Below are positions 10,324 to 22,800 of a DNA stretch of 64,000 nt, piece after piece. How positions within the stretch are numbered: position 1 is the first letter of the stretch; each line of letters begins with the position of its first letter. The translations under genes were made by a program, and so were the position numbers. The DNA is from Lepus europaeus. Lineage: Eukaryota > Chordata > Mammalia > Lagomorpha > Leporidae. Under the pieces are notes generated by a model, which had not been told where the DNA came from, did not search any database, and saw only the letters and a program-made list of their open reading frames with translations. The stretch is taken from the NCBI RefSeq assembly GCF_033115175.1, contig NC_084845.1:1304501-1368500 (forward strand), given 5' to 3'.

Positions 10324-12101
10324 ATCATTGCTAAATTAGTACCCACACTCATCTCCTTAAGCAATTCTTATACCAAAACAAGGACAATAGTAAGGTAGAA
10401 ATTGCAGTTAACAAGATACAAGGAAAAATGCATGAACTTCTCCCCTAAAAAAGAGGTAAAATCCTTGAGTGATGGGTCCTCTTCTTGATGTCCCATAACC
10501 TAAGTATTATACTGTAAAATTAATAATACTTAAAATAACTATGATATAAAGCCAATACCTCTTCTTACTAGATAGCAACGGAATAAGAGAAGGGGGAAAC
10601 AAAGATATTTGCTATAATCACACACACACACACTCAAGACAAAACAAGGAGGAAATACTCATGACAAATACTCTGGATCTAAGACCTCTGTGACAGTAGA
10701 TAATAAAGACACAGGAACAAGCAGAGAAACTGTTGCTAGTGGACCACTAGGATAATATTGAGTGGTGCCACTCTCTCTTTCCACTTTTTGTTTAATGGAT
10801 TTGAGAACCTGGCTATGAAAGACCAAGTTATATGTCATATGCTGATTACCAGCATACACAGTCTTCTTGAGAACCTTGCCCAGGACCTGGAATGTATTAC
10901 TACTTACCTGGTGTCATTTTCAAAAAGCCATCACCATTATCAGGCTAGCTGCTTTAGGATGGTAGGTTACATTGTAATACCAGTGAGTTCCATGAGCACT
11001 GGCCCATTGCCACACTTGGAAAGTTCCCCTCCCTAACCTGGAATCAGCTGTTTAGTGTGTGTGTGTGTTTCTTCAAGACACTCTACATTATTATACTGAG
11101 AGAAACTATATTAAGAGTCAATAAATTTGGTGCTAGAATTAGATTGTTCAATGATTTTCATAATTGTTAGGTTTTTTGCAACATGGAGAAAGGAGATACA
11201 TGTATGCTTTAAAAGGAAATACTCATTGAATTCAAAATGGTTATTCTCATCAACTGTAGGTTTTAGAGTTTTAGGCACTCTTTAGTTTTATATTTGCATT
11301 TATTTTTACTTACATCAAAACACTGTTTTCCATTTATATTTATATATTTGCTTCAAAAATGGCACACCATATAGATCAATAAATACATATATTTTAAGAT
11401 CTTAGCAAGTAGTTTTACCTTGATATATACACATGGGGATGCATGTGTGTGTGTGTGTGTAAACAAAGTCAAAATTTTGTAGTTTCATTTTAGTTGAAGT
11501 GTATATATCCTTTCCACATAGAGGATTTAAATAGGATATATTATCAGGTTTAACATTTGAATTTTGTGTTTTTATACACTTGATTTTAATTTGACTCAGT
11601 TAAATAAAATACTAACATTTCTATAAGAAAACCACATAAGTTTTTTTCTTAAGTGACTAGTTTGACTTCTGCTCCATTCTGTATATGTTATATGCCTATA
11701 TTTTTATTCTGCCACAGTTGGAAAAAATTAGCATAGCCTATACACAGTTGTATACCTGGCTTTTCACTTCAGAATTCATCAACTTGTTAACTAGTATGTA
11801 GACAACCTTCTGACTCTATTAACAGATTTGGAAAACTTGCTGTGCATATGGATCATAAATCTCTCATCAGTTCACAAAGATAGATATGTAAACTGTCTCC
11901 AAGTAGAACGTTCAAGAACAGCCTCAAGAGCACACATACTTACTGTACATTTAAACTAAGGCAGTATGTGTTAGATTTAGCATTGCAGGTTACTAAGCTT
12001 GGTAATGGTCACTTCTATTTCTGTTTGTTAAACTACCATTCCTTTGACTCCAATCGACTAAGGAATTAATCAATTGCTTTGCTCTGGTGGATATTGATAT
12101 G
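10324..12101. other. Intergenic, only short simple repeats
   Basis: A (CA)n of 14 bases near 10621 and (GT)n runs near 11056 and 11448. No gene or clear transposon is seen. Confidence 0.5.
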
Positions 12102-12692
12102 ATGGCTTTTGCCAAGTTGGAAATGGGATTCTCTTCCTCACTCAGCTGGGAGTAAGATCCCTGAAAATGCTGTCCTTTGTCTTCACAACTTCACCTTCCT
12201 AACTGGACACAGTATGAGACTCACAGATGTTGCTGTCAATCAACTGGTCTCAGCCAACTCTTTGAAGCTTTTCTCCAACGGGATCCCTCACACAGAGGCA
12301 GCTTGGAGGTCAAAATACTTCCTGGATGAGGATGATGCAAATTTCCATTTTCAGAGCGGCCATTTCCCCTGCCTCCTCAGTGAGTGGCTTCCTTGCCATT
12401 AAGCTTTGCACCATTTTCTCTATGTGAATGCAACTTGAAATAAAATCCCCGAGTGTGTTAGCCTGTGTTTTTTCTGCGTCTTGCATTTCTTTGTAATTAT
12501 GTTTGTTCCTGTCAAGGAATAGCAAAAACTTTAGTGTGAAAACAAATTATGGACAGCGTTCATTGCTCAATCCAGTTAGATCTGTAAAGCTTTTAGTTTT
12601 ATTCCTATTCTTCACAACCGATTTCCTATTTGAGATGCATGTTCTGGGGCAGTGTCTCCATGATCTTTTTCCTGCGTAAAGAAACATAGGTG
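12102..12692 (+). pseudogene. V1R pseudogene
   Basis: Starts ATGGCTTTTGCC (MAFAKLEMG), matching the V1R start. The frame shifts within about ten codons. A second frame carries FTFLTGHSMRLTDVAVNQL and VSANSLKLFSNGIP, equivalent to the TM1-TM2 segment of the V1R at the window start. Further on, a third segment reads NSKNFSVKTNYGQ, the V1R extracellular loop, followed by TM5-like LFLFFTTDFLF. TM3-TM4 is largely lost, and similarity stops after TM5, just before the KZFP-A CpG island. Several frameshifts and stops make it non-coding. It lies in the opposite orientation to the intact V1R. Confidence 0.88.
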
Positions 12693-13396
12693 CTCCGAAC
12701 TCTCGTCGCTTCTGCCTTCCCAAGGCAACTCTGGTAAGCTATTTTCCTCCACGCACCAAAGCACTCCCATTCAGTGGGACCACGTATGCTCTGAAGTTGC
12801 ACTTGGAAGGGACAGCACCGGCTGGGCGCGAAGGGGAATGGGGTGGAGAGAGACCCTGGAGGGAACTGCAGACCTCACAGTGCCCAGGTCTGAAGCTGGC
12901 TCGGGCGGTGGGGCAGTGGAGCGCCAGGTCCACAGAACGCGCCTGTACCTCCAGTCTGAGGACACCCCTCGGGAGCGGGTCTGCCTCTCCTCAGCGGCGT
13001 CGGAACGGAGACACCCGGGGCTCTCCAGGCAGGAGGGGAGCCCCCGACTCGCCCCTCCCGGGAGGCGAAGCCCGTGCAGACACCGCCCAGGGAGGAGACT
13101 CAGAAGGAGAAGGCTGGACTTTCGGCCCCGGGGCGAGGTACCGGGAGGGGGGCTCGGGACATTTCGCCGCTGCGCTTTTGGACTCCAGCTCGACTGACCA
13201 CGACGACGCCGGTGAGGGCCAGCCTGCCCCTCTGTGCGCGGACCCCGGTGGGGATCGTCCCCTGCCCCGTCTCCCACGCACGTGCCAACCAGCCTGGACC
13301 CGGCCCGCAGGCAGGATGCAGCCGGCCAAGGCAGCCCCAGCGGCAGCCTCTGGTTCTCAGCGATCCGGCTGTGGAGCGCCCATCGCCGTGGAAACC

Positions 13397-13417
13397 ACAC
13401 TACCCACAATGCCTCGA
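13397..13417 (+). promoter_or_regulatory. ZNF143/STAF-like element
   Basis: ACACTACCCACAATGCCTCG resembles the ACTACAnnTCCCAnnATGC class of ZNF143 sites, frequent just upstream of KZFP start sites. A similar motif precedes KZFP-B. Confidence 0.45.
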
Positions 13418-13753
13418 GTCGAGTGGCAAGACGCTAAGCCAATGAGCGCTCGGGAAAGGGTCGTTTCCGTGCTTGGACCGGAAGCTCGGGGCAGGCGCCG
13501 TCACGGCGGCTGGGGCTGTCAGTGTAGCTGCGCTGGAGTGCGTCTCCGCCGTCAGGTGTTGCAGAGCGCGAACGGCGGGTCAAGGTGACGAGGGTGGGAA
13601 GGCGCGAGGGAAACCGGTCGCCATCGCACGGCGGCGGGAACGGCTGTGGTAACGGTCCTCACGCCTCTCCCGCGGCTTTCCCTCTCCGCCTTCCTTGCCC
13701 CCATCTCCCGCTAAGTCTCCCTCAGCCTCCAGTGCCTCTCCGCCCAGGGTCTG

Positions 13754-13786
13754 ATGGCGGCGGCCGCGCTGAGGGACCTTGCTCAG
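13754..13786 (+). CDS. KZFP-A exon 1 coding part
   Basis: Encodes MAAAALRDLAQ and ends CAG|GTAAGC, a strong donor in phase 0. Human 19q13 KZFPs begin almost identically (MAAAALRDPAQ). The ATG is followed by GCG, a good initiation context, and lies at the 3' edge of the CpG island. Confidence 0.85.
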
Positions 13787-14114
13787 GTAAGCCTTGCCCT
13801 CACCTGCCCTCACTGTGACTCCCTGAGTGCCTGCTCAGGTCCCGGCGGCGCAGGCGCTGGGGTCCAGAACGGTCACGTTCTCGAGGGCGGGGTCCCTGTT
13901 TCTGATAGCCTGTGCGGGAGGATTTGACAGGGAGAGGGGTGGGTGTGTGTAGAGTCTTGTTTAGGAGACGGAGCTGGGAGCAGCCACACCTGGGATGGCA
14001 AGGTGGGGCGTTTTACCTTCATCCCTAGGGCACTGGGCGCTCTAGAGTCTTGTGAACGAGAGAAACTTCTGAGTTAGGCGTGGCAAAGATTCTCCACAGC
14101 TGCGTTCTGCAAGG

Positions 14115-14459
14115 TGTCCGGCGCGTAACAAATCTTCCCAGGCAGACGAATCAATTAATTCACAGGCTTTTATTGGGATTCCGCTCCCGGGCGAAGTTCT
14201 CCGGTCCCAACAGAGCGGGGGCCGGGGAAGTCGCGCGTCAGAGATTGGAAGGGCTCCTTTTATAGATTCAGGGCATGGGGGTTAAAGGTTGAGGCGGGTC
14301 TGATCCTCATTGGGGACCCGCAGGGACCTTGACAAGGACTTTTCTTCCCCGGAAGTACAGGTGGGAACTTTCCATTCCCGGAAGTATAGGCCTTCCCTCC
14401 ATGCGGATCCCAAAGCTACCACGTACAATTAGAACAGCCTGGAAAGGGGGATAATAACA
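14115..14459 (-). mobile_element. Solo LTR, ERVK/IAP-like
   Basis: On the minus strand it runs from TGTTAT to GGACA, about 345 bp. It has a TATAAAAGG box (14256-14264 complement), a GC-rich segment downstream and an AATAAA about 90 bp later, giving the expected U3-R-U5 order. No internal retroviral sequence flanks it, so it is a solo LTR. It retains many CpGs, which suggests a fairly young insertion. Family placement rests on size and layout. It is antisense to KZFP-A and ends about 150 bp before exon 1b. Confidence 0.7.
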
Positions 14460-14606
14460 CTGCAGTGTCGCCCAAGAAAGAGTCAGCACAAGATCATTCG
14501 GGCATCCGAGGTCGTGTAGCCCCAGGGCTGGGCAGGCGAGCAGGCATGCCTGAGTCCACAAAGCCGCCACCATGGTTACCTGCTTCTCACAACTTTCTTT
14601 CTGCAG

Positions 14607-14645
14607 ATTCCCATGACTACAAAGGCGCTTATGGACTGCACTCAG
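14607..14645 (+). CDS. KZFP-A exon 1b (probable 39-nt coding exon)
   Basis: Preceded by CAACTTTCTTTCTGCAG, a strong acceptor, and followed by CAG|GTGAGC, a strong donor. Thirteen codons in phase 0 read IPMTTKALMDCTQ. Human relatives such as ZNF419 and ZNF772 carry a segment beginning VPVAADLLTDHEE between MAAAALRDPAQ and the KRAB box, so length, position and opening residues correspond. It could be constitutive or skipped, since both outcomes stay in frame. Confidence 0.6.
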
Positions 14646-14659
14646 GTGAGCGGATGATG

Positions 14660-15770
14660 TTCCAGGGCCTCGCTGTGTGACCCCACTCTTTCCTCTGGAG
14701 CCGTGTCCTAGTACGCTTTGTCTGCCATTCTTTGACACCTTGGGCCTGGGAACCCTGCAGAAACCGCACGTCATGGAGCGTAAATCCATAAAGTGTATCG
14801 GTTATGTGGAGTGGTTTCTAGTGCAACTCTTGGCAACCAGTGGGATAAGAGATATGTAAGTCCCCAAATGTGTGGGTGCTTGGAGTTAACTCAGGAACCC
14901 TATGTTTCCTTTCTCATGGAAAATTAGAGCAGAGGGCAGAAGTCAGGCCTGGAATGTTGAATGTCTGTTCTGGAGATGATGGGAGAAACGGGAGGTTGAA
15001 GCAAAAGATGAGGTGATCTGACACAAATCTTATCAGACACCCTATGACTGCAGCAAAAACAGCTTATGGGTGTGAGTGAGGTGATGGGAAGCCAAGAGAG
15101 GGCGGGAAGAATCAGCATGTTCCTCAAGTTGTAATTATGGAATGTACGAAGTTTGTGTTCCTTAAGTAAAAGCCTCCTGGATGTGGAAAAAAGTCAAGGA
15201 AGGAGGCTACTGGCATAGTCCTGATGAGGGTTGATGTGACTAGAGCAGGCAGTGGCCAAATGGTTGGATTCTGGATTGATTATTCATTAGATGTGCATAG
15301 GATTTTGCAATTTGAGAGTGAGAGGGAGTGAGAGAGTAGTTGGATGACCTCAACATTTTTTATTTTTAGCACTCAGGATGGAAGCTCCATTAACTGGGAT
15401 GTTAAAGTTGGTAGTAGGATTCATTTTCATTGGGGATATAAGGAGTTTTGTTTTTGACTTTCTGAAGACTTTCTGAAGATGTTTTAGAGAGCAGTAGTGG
15501 AGATATCTGGTAGCTAGCCACAAATATATGGAACTCTGGAAAGGGATTGAAAATGAAGGCATCCAAAAGTTGGTGAATGATGTCTGCCTTGGGGTATAAC
15601 TTGATTCACACATAGTAAGGGAAATCTTGCTCTTATTGTAATGCTATTAGAATCCCAGAAAAGTAAGGTCGGGATACAGAACTGAGTCTCATGCTTGGGC
15701 ATCTGGGTAGAGTTTATGAATATCACAAACATAGCCAAGGGAGTGAAGTAGCTGTCAGAATAGTATGAGA
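14660..15770. other. KZFP-A intron, nothing recognised
   Basis: No repeat or coding similarity identified. Confidence 0.4.
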
Positions 15771-15775
15771 AAGTG

Positions 15776-16063
15776 GGGCCAGCACTGTGGCCTAACTGCA
15801 GTGCTGGCATCCCATGTGGACATCAGTTCGGGTCTTGGCTGCTCCACTTCTGATCCAGCTCTCTGCTATGCCCTGGGAAAGCAGTAGAAGATGGTCTAAG
15901 TCCTTGGGCTCCTGTGCCTGCGTGGGAGACCCAGAAGAAGTTCCTGGCTCCTGGCTTTGAATCGGCCCAGCTCCTGCTATTGTGGCCATCTGGGGAGTGA
16001 ATCAGCAGATGGAACACTCTCTGCCTCTGCCTCTCTCTAACTCTGCCTTTCAAATAAACAAAT
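15776..16063 (+). mobile_element. C-repeat SINE, type 1
   Basis: Complete copy with an AAATAAACAAAT tail followed by a T run. Confidence 0.88.
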
Positions 16064-16098
16064 AATTTTTTTTTTTTTTTTTAAAGAAAGTGGATGAT

Positions 16099-16438
16099 GG
16101 CTGGCGCCGCAGCTCAATAGGCTAATCCTCCACCTGCGGCGCCAGCACACCGGGTTCTAGTCCCAGTCGGGGCGCCGGATTCTGTCCCGGTTGCCCCCCT
16201 TCCAGGCCAGCTCTCTGCTATGGCCCGGGAGTGCAGTGGAGGATGGCCCAAGTGCTTGGTCCCTGCACCCGCATGGGAGACCAGGAGAAGCACCTGGCTC
16301 CTGGCTTCGGATCAGCACAATGCGCCGGCCGCAGTGCACTGGCTGCGGTGGCCATTGGAGGGTGAACCAACGGCATAAAGGAAGACCTCTCTCTCTGTCT
16401 CTCTCTCTCACTATCCACACTGTCAAAAAAAAAAAAAA
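16099..16438 (+). mobile_element. C-repeat SINE, type 2, with target duplication
   Basis: AAAGTGGATGAT precedes the head (16087-16098) and recurs after the A17 tail. Little divergence, so a young copy. Confidence 0.92.
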
Positions 16439-16454
16439 AAAGTGGATGATCTTG

Positions 16455-17526
<1,072 letters not shown>

Positions 17527-17534
17527 TAATTAAT

Positions 17535-17867
17535 TTATTTATCTTTAATTTTTTGACAGGCAGAGTTAGACAGTGAGACAGAGAGACAGAGAGAAAGGTC
17601 TTCCTTCTGTTGGTTCACCCCCTAAATGGCCGCTACGGCCAGTGCACTGCGCCAATCCAAAGCCAGGAGCTAGGTGCTTCTCCTGGTCTCCCATGTGGGT
17701 GCAGGGCTTAAGGACTTGGGCCATCCTCCACGGCCTTCCCGGGCCAGAGCAGAGAGCTGAACTGGAAGAAGAACAACCGGGACAGAATCTGGTGCCCCGA
17801 CCGGGACTAGAACCTGGGGTGTCGGTGCCACAGGCAGAAGATTAGCCTAGTGAGCTGCGGCGCCGGC
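17535..17867 (-). mobile_element. C-repeat SINE, type 2
   Basis: Reverse copy about 120 bp after the KRAB-A donor. It opens with TTGACAGGCAGAG and closes at GCGGCGCCGGC. Confidence 0.9.
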
Positions 17868-17879
17868 ATCCTTATTTTA

Positions 17880-18985
17880 TTGACATGTGTTCTGTGGGTA
17901 CCTGTCTACTGCTGTGAGCAGCCCTCTCCGTTATTAGGCATAACATCTACTGCTCTTTAAAGCATTCAGAGAAAGCTCTTAATGGCGTGTGTCTTGTAGT
18001 CAGCCTACTGGCTCTCACCTTCTGTGTCCTCTCCCTGGTTGGGTGACTATGTCCAGGCCCATGACATCTTTTGCCCCTAGTTCTTTCTCTTCTTGCTAAC
18101 GTTTCAACATAGCTGCCTGTTAGGAATTGCAAGTATTGCCATGCTTGGTTTTTATGGAGAGGATGGACTGTTTTTCCAGACCATTCTTCCAAATTTTTTC
18201 TGATTCTATTTTTTTTTCTCTTGATCTATTATATACTGAACTGCTTTGAGCCACTGCTTACCACTTACCTGCCCTGTATTTTCTTAGGACTTGCATCATT
18301 CAGATCCCATGTAGCTGAACAACTGGGGCTATGGTGATAGTCCTGGTTACTTCATAGGGTAGACATGGCACAGTGATCTCCGAAGAAGCCTGGCCCTGGT
18401 GTGTGAAAGCTGGGGGGAGACATGAAGTAAGGGCTATGTTCAGATCATACCAGGAACCTTCAGTGTATCCAATAGGGCTTTGGTGCAAGGGCTTTGTATG
18501 CAGTAGGGCTTTGGCTTTGCATTCCTGGCACTTAGTCAATTTGTCATTTTATCTGTGACGTCTGGCTCCCGGCTCCCCTAGATTTTGTGGTCTGCATGCA
18601 TCACTTGTGCCTCAAAGGGCCCCCCTGCGATGTTCTCCACCACTGACCCATACTGATGTAGCAACTGCATGTCACCATTGAACAGTTCTGAAACTCCTAC
18701 TCGATTCCAGCTGGATTTTCCTGTGCCAGTACTGAAGCAACCTTCCGCACAGCATGTACATGTCACCAGCCGTCAAGGTCCCACTGAAGAGTGTTTGCAG
18801 AATAAATTGAGACCTTGCCTTTCCTCTCTGGAAGCTGCATCCTCGTGTCCTTCATCAGTGAGGCCTCTCCCACTCTGTGGCCTTAAGAGACCCGGTGCTG
18901 CCTCCAGTTCCCTTATCCTCAGAACAAAATATGGTCTCTTGTCTGTACGATAGAACTTCTTTTTCAGTGTTTTAAAATATACCCC
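17880..18985. other. KZFP-A intron, nothing recognised
   Basis: Mixed-composition DNA. No KRAB-B exon of about 96 nt could be found, consistent with KRAB-A-only relatives. Confidence 0.45.
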
Positions 18986-18987
18986 TA

Positions 18988-19294
18988 CAAGGAAGGCTTT
19001 GTGTATAGTAGGTTAAGCTGCCCCTTGGAGTACCCATATCCCATATCTGGATGCCAGTTTGAGATCCCACTCCTCTGCTTTCAATCCAGTTTCCTGCTAA
19101 TGCGCCTGGGAAGGCAGTAGATGATGGCCCAAGTGTTTGGGCCCTTGCCTCCTATGTGGGAGACCCAGATGGAGTTCTGGGCTCCTGACCTCAGCCTGGC
19201 CCAGTCCCTGCTGTTGCAGGCATTTGGGAAATGAATCAGTAGAGAGAAAAATCACCATGTCTGTCTTGTATGTCTACGTTTCTCTCTCTCTCTC

Positions 19295-19339
<45 letters not shown>

Positions 19340-19490
19340 ATACACACATATATACATACACACATACATATATATGTATATATATACATATATACATATA
19401 TATACATACACACATACATATATATGTATGTATGTATGTATGCCTCTATGTCTCTTGCTTTGCCTATCAAGTAGATGAAAATAAATAAAA
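18988..19490 (+). mobile_element. C-repeat SINE, type 1, with tail turned into a TA/TATG microsatellite
   Basis: A diverged body leads into (CT)n, then about 140 bases of alternating TA, TACACA and TATG at 19298-19440 before the AAATAAAAT tail. The SINE tail is the likely seed of the microsatellite. Confidence 0.82.
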
Positions 19491-19564
19491 TATGCCCACA
19501 GGTATACTTTAATTTATGGAGACCACTGAATGCCAACATGGTAAGAAGATGCTAATGAGATTGA

Positions 19565-19850
19565 AGGAACAATTTTTTATTTACTTTTCTGAGAGAAGAC
19601 ACATGCCACATAGGGCCATGTGGGGAAGTGCCCAGCAGTCAGGAGGCAGAAGCTGGAATGAGGGGAAAAGCGTCAGGCCATGGCAGTTATTGGGAGTTTC
19701 TGCAGAAAAGTGGTGTAGGGTCAACCCCATGAGATTGGATAATTTGGTGCATTCTGAGGCATAGGAGCTGAGCTTAGTTGCTGGATTTCTGGCCCCAGGA
19801 TGGTTAGTGCAGAGGAATATTTCCTCCTGGAGTAGAATATTCTGTCACAT
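19565..19850 (-). mobile_element. LTR-like dispersed repeat, copy 1
   Basis: Shares ordered similarity with 22505-22800: GAGAGAAG/GAAGGGGACAC, ACATAGGG, GGGGAAAA, TTGGGATTTCTG-like and AGGATGGTTAG-GCAGAGGAATA blocks. The second copy has TTTATTAG near its left end, a possible reverse AATAAA. The family is unknown; a degraded LTR read on the minus strand is my best guess. Confidence 0.35.
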
Positions 19851-20001
19851 AGTATATAGTCATTTGGAGTATGGACTCAGATTGGTTAGTTAGCATCTTA
19901 CCAGCACGCTCCTGGCCAAGCCCTTTGCTGTTCCTAAGAATTGACTAAAGTTGGGAACAGCAGCCTCTCCTCAAAGTTTCTTCAGATGTCAATAACATAC
20001 A

Positions 20002-20300
20002 GAATATTTATTATTTAGAAAGGCAGAGACAGACAGACTGACAGAGATATTCTACCTGCTGGGTCACTTCCCAAATATCTGCAAAAGCCAGGGCTGGACC
20101 AAACCACAGCCAGTAGCAAAAACTCAGTCTGAGTCCCCATCAAGTGTGGCAGGAACCCAAGTACTTGAGCTATCACCTGCTGCCTCTGAGGGTACACATC
20201 AGCAGAAAGTTGGGGTTGGGAGGACCAGGACTCAAATCTAGACACTTGGAGAATGAATTCAGGCATCCCAAGAAGCACTGTGCCATTTACCCACCCCTAA
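20002..20300 (-). mobile_element. C-repeat SINE, diverged
   Basis: TTTATTATTTAGAAAGGCAG at the left and AAGCACTGTGCCATTTACCC at the right. Older than most copies here. Confidence 0.75.
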
Positions 20301-20539
20301 AAAAAAGTCTAAAATATGATTAATGCAATCGGTCCTCTGATGCTCTGGTGCAATATTAAGGAAACCATAGGGTGGTGATAGTGGAAAATTTGAGGAATTA
20401 GAGCATAAGTTTTCCTAAATAGAAAGCTTTTAATTATGAGAGTAAGAAGAAGTGTCACAGATAGAAATATAAAGAGTCCTTAAAAGACAGCTGTTAACCA
20501 GTTTTTCTGTGTCTAGGCATTAGCCAATGCCTGCAACAC

Positions 20540-20725
20540 TATACTGGTCTGAAGTGAGGCACTGCCCGGGTCTCCCATGTGGGTGGCAGGAACACAGTTT
20601 CTTGAGCCACCACCACTGCCTCCCAGGATCTACACATGCAGGCAGCTGGAGTTAGGAGCTGGAACCCAGCATCAAGCCCAGGTTCTGCCATATAGTACAT
20701 GGGAGTCTTAACTGCTAGGACAGAT
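20540..20725 (-). mobile_element. C-repeat SINE fragment, diverged
   Basis: The GGGTCTCCCATGTGGGTGGC block and the head-proximal part are recognisable. The tail is missing. Confidence 0.65.
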
Positions 20726-20729
20726 GGGT

Positions 20730-21700
20730 ACTCCCTCCTTTTTTTCTTTTTTGTGGGGGAGGGTATTCAGCTGAGGTGTTTTCCTGATATGTCCCTTGTC
20801 ATGAAGAATGACCTCTGTTGTAAATGGAGGCCTTCTTTTCTAGGATTTCCTAATCATCCTGATTGTGCCTACATCCTAGAGAATAGCGGTGGTCTCAGCT
20901 TTGTTTTTAAATTATCTGTTTTGAGAAAAATTTGATTTGAAGAAGGAGACTGTTAGCATGTCAGCAGCACTTAAATTTCCCCAAATATATTAATCAGGTG
21001 ATCTCTAATAAGTCTAATAAGTTGAAGACCTTTCTCCAGTGTCTTAGGAAGAGCTGGGACAAATGTCCTTTCTCCTTTTTCTTTATTAAACATTGAGCCA
21101 CAATTTTCCAAGAATGGGATTCCTTATGTGCTTCCAGGTGGGAGACAAGCATTAACCAAGGCTAGCAGCAACAAAGAGGTTTACCTTGGAAACATTTGTA
21201 TTTATTGGGTCACATGACTTTCCATGGGAAGGGTGCCCTGCACTTGGTGGGTAGTAAATGGGGGTTGGCCTCTGGTTCATTTAGAACCAAGCCAGCAGAT
21301 TGTCCTGGGAGTACAATGTCCCAAGCATTCAGTCTTGTTTCTAGGTTGGATATAAATTCAGGACCTTATTTGCCCAGGCTGTCAGAGAATGTTGCAAAGT
21401 CAATGGGATGTGCTACCTGGAGCTCAGTGTCCAGCCTACAACCCTCCATGGTGCCCTTTGCCAAGTGAGCGCCAACTATTCAGTGGATCAGACCTATCCC
21501 TGAACTGAGAATTTGGGGCAGTGTCTCTCTCTCTCTCTCTTTAGCCCTGGTTATATATTCTGGGAACTGAAAAATGAAGAGACTGGAAGTTAATAGCCCT
21601 GGTGGCTAGCTTGATTGGAAGCTTTGTGAGCCTACCCATCTTAAGTGTGCTACATGAAGTCTAGGACATCAGCCTATTCAGAGAGCAAGGAGACTGTTGC
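20730..21700. other. KZFP-A intron, nothing recognised
   Basis: Unique-looking DNA with a short (TC)n at 21525-21540. Confidence 0.4.
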
Positions 21701-21702
21701 AG

Positions 21703-22030
21703 GGTGGGTGCTGTGGTGCAGCAAGTTAAGCCACTGCTTTGGATGTCTGCATCCCATATCAGAATGCCAGTTTGTGACCTGGCTGCTTGGCTGCTGACAC
21801 AGCTCCCTGCGAGTATGCCTGGGAATGCACGGGATGATGGCTCAGAGACTTGGGTTCCTGCTACCCAGATGAGAGACCCAGTTGGAGTTCCTGGCTTCAG
21901 CCTGCAGCCTGTTCCAGCACCAGCTATTATGACCATTGAGGGTTGAGCCAACAGATGGAAGATTTCCCTCTGTGTCTATCTGCCTTTCAAATAAATAAAT
22001 AAATATCTTTTTTAAGAAAAAAAAAAAAGC
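21703..22030 (+). mobile_element. C-repeat SINE, type 1, diverged
   Basis: Complete from GGTGGGTGCTGTGGTGCAGC to an (AAAT)n tail. Confidence 0.83.
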
Positions 22031-22504
22031 CTCATCCATGGTCAGTTCAATTCTAGAGAGGGAAAATTTTCACTATTTCTTTTGAAGATTTTCATGTAAA
22101 AGTCTAGCTTTCTGGATCAACACCAGAAAGCCGTCCAACTCTTAGCATAGGTACCCAGAAATACCATGGCCTAGAGACAGGTTGGAGGCATACAGCTCTT
22201 ACCCAGAAGTAGAACAGGCATACATTGTACCTCCCCTGTGCTAAGACCTGCGGGCAATCTACAACTTAAGTTAGAGAGCAAAGCAGGAAAAGAAGGACCC
22301 AGTCCAAAGTGGTATGAGCCAGCCCCTACTCCTAGCAGTAATTTCTCAGAGACTGTGTTGGGTGGTGCAATCAAGTGGTAGGCACAGAGTAGTCCAGAGT
22401 ATGTTCCTGCTGTGCAACACTGAGTAAATCTGCTCATTGCATCAGTTTTATGCAGTATCTGTGGGACTGTAATTTGTAGACATACCCAAAAGCCACTGAC
22501 AGTT

Positions 22505-22800
22505 AAATGCCGCTGAAAGAAAAATTTATTAGTTACACATCTAAGAGAAGGGGACACACCATGTCACATAGGGTAACATAGAGAAGCACCTGGTAGATGA
22601 GGGGCAGAAACAAGAGCAAGGGGAAAACACTGGGCTACACCTTTCATTGGGATTTCTGTGGGAAAGGCAGTGCTGGATAAACAGCTCAGGACTAGCTGGT
22701 GAGAATAATTTCAGTGGGCCTTGGGAAGGGGGGACTGGCCTTACCCAGCCACAGGATGGTTAGGGCAGAGGAATACTGCCTGCAGGGTACAAGCAACAAG
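22505..22800 (-). mobile_element. LTR-like dispersed repeat, copy 2
   Basis: Counterpart of the element at 19565-19850 in the same orientation. An open frame that reads through this copy into the finger exon is not part of the transcript, because the splice acceptor lies at 23060. Confidence 0.35.

Larger units (their letters stand above)
12790..13830 (+). promoter_or_regulatory. CpG-island promoter of KZFP-A
   Basis: About 1 kb that is GC-rich and CpG-dense, in contrast to AT-rich flanks, ending over exon 1. It contains GGGCGG-type boxes and an ETS-like ACCGGAAGCT near 13478. No TATA box is evident, as usual for KZFP promoters. Long open frames on both strands here result from high GC content. 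Transcription probably starts around 13450-13600. Confidence 0.75.

Noticed and set aside
12771-13588. Overlapping frames of 112-263 codons in both strands
   Set aside because: GC-rich CpG island with few stops by composition. No KRAB, finger or other family similarity.
14307-14789. 160-codon minus frame across the solo LTR and exon 1b
   Set aside because: Chance frame overlapping a U3 region and the KZFP-A intron, with no similarity.
19137-19539. Tyrosine/isoleucine-rich frames
   Set aside because: Translation of the TA microsatellite in a SINE tail.
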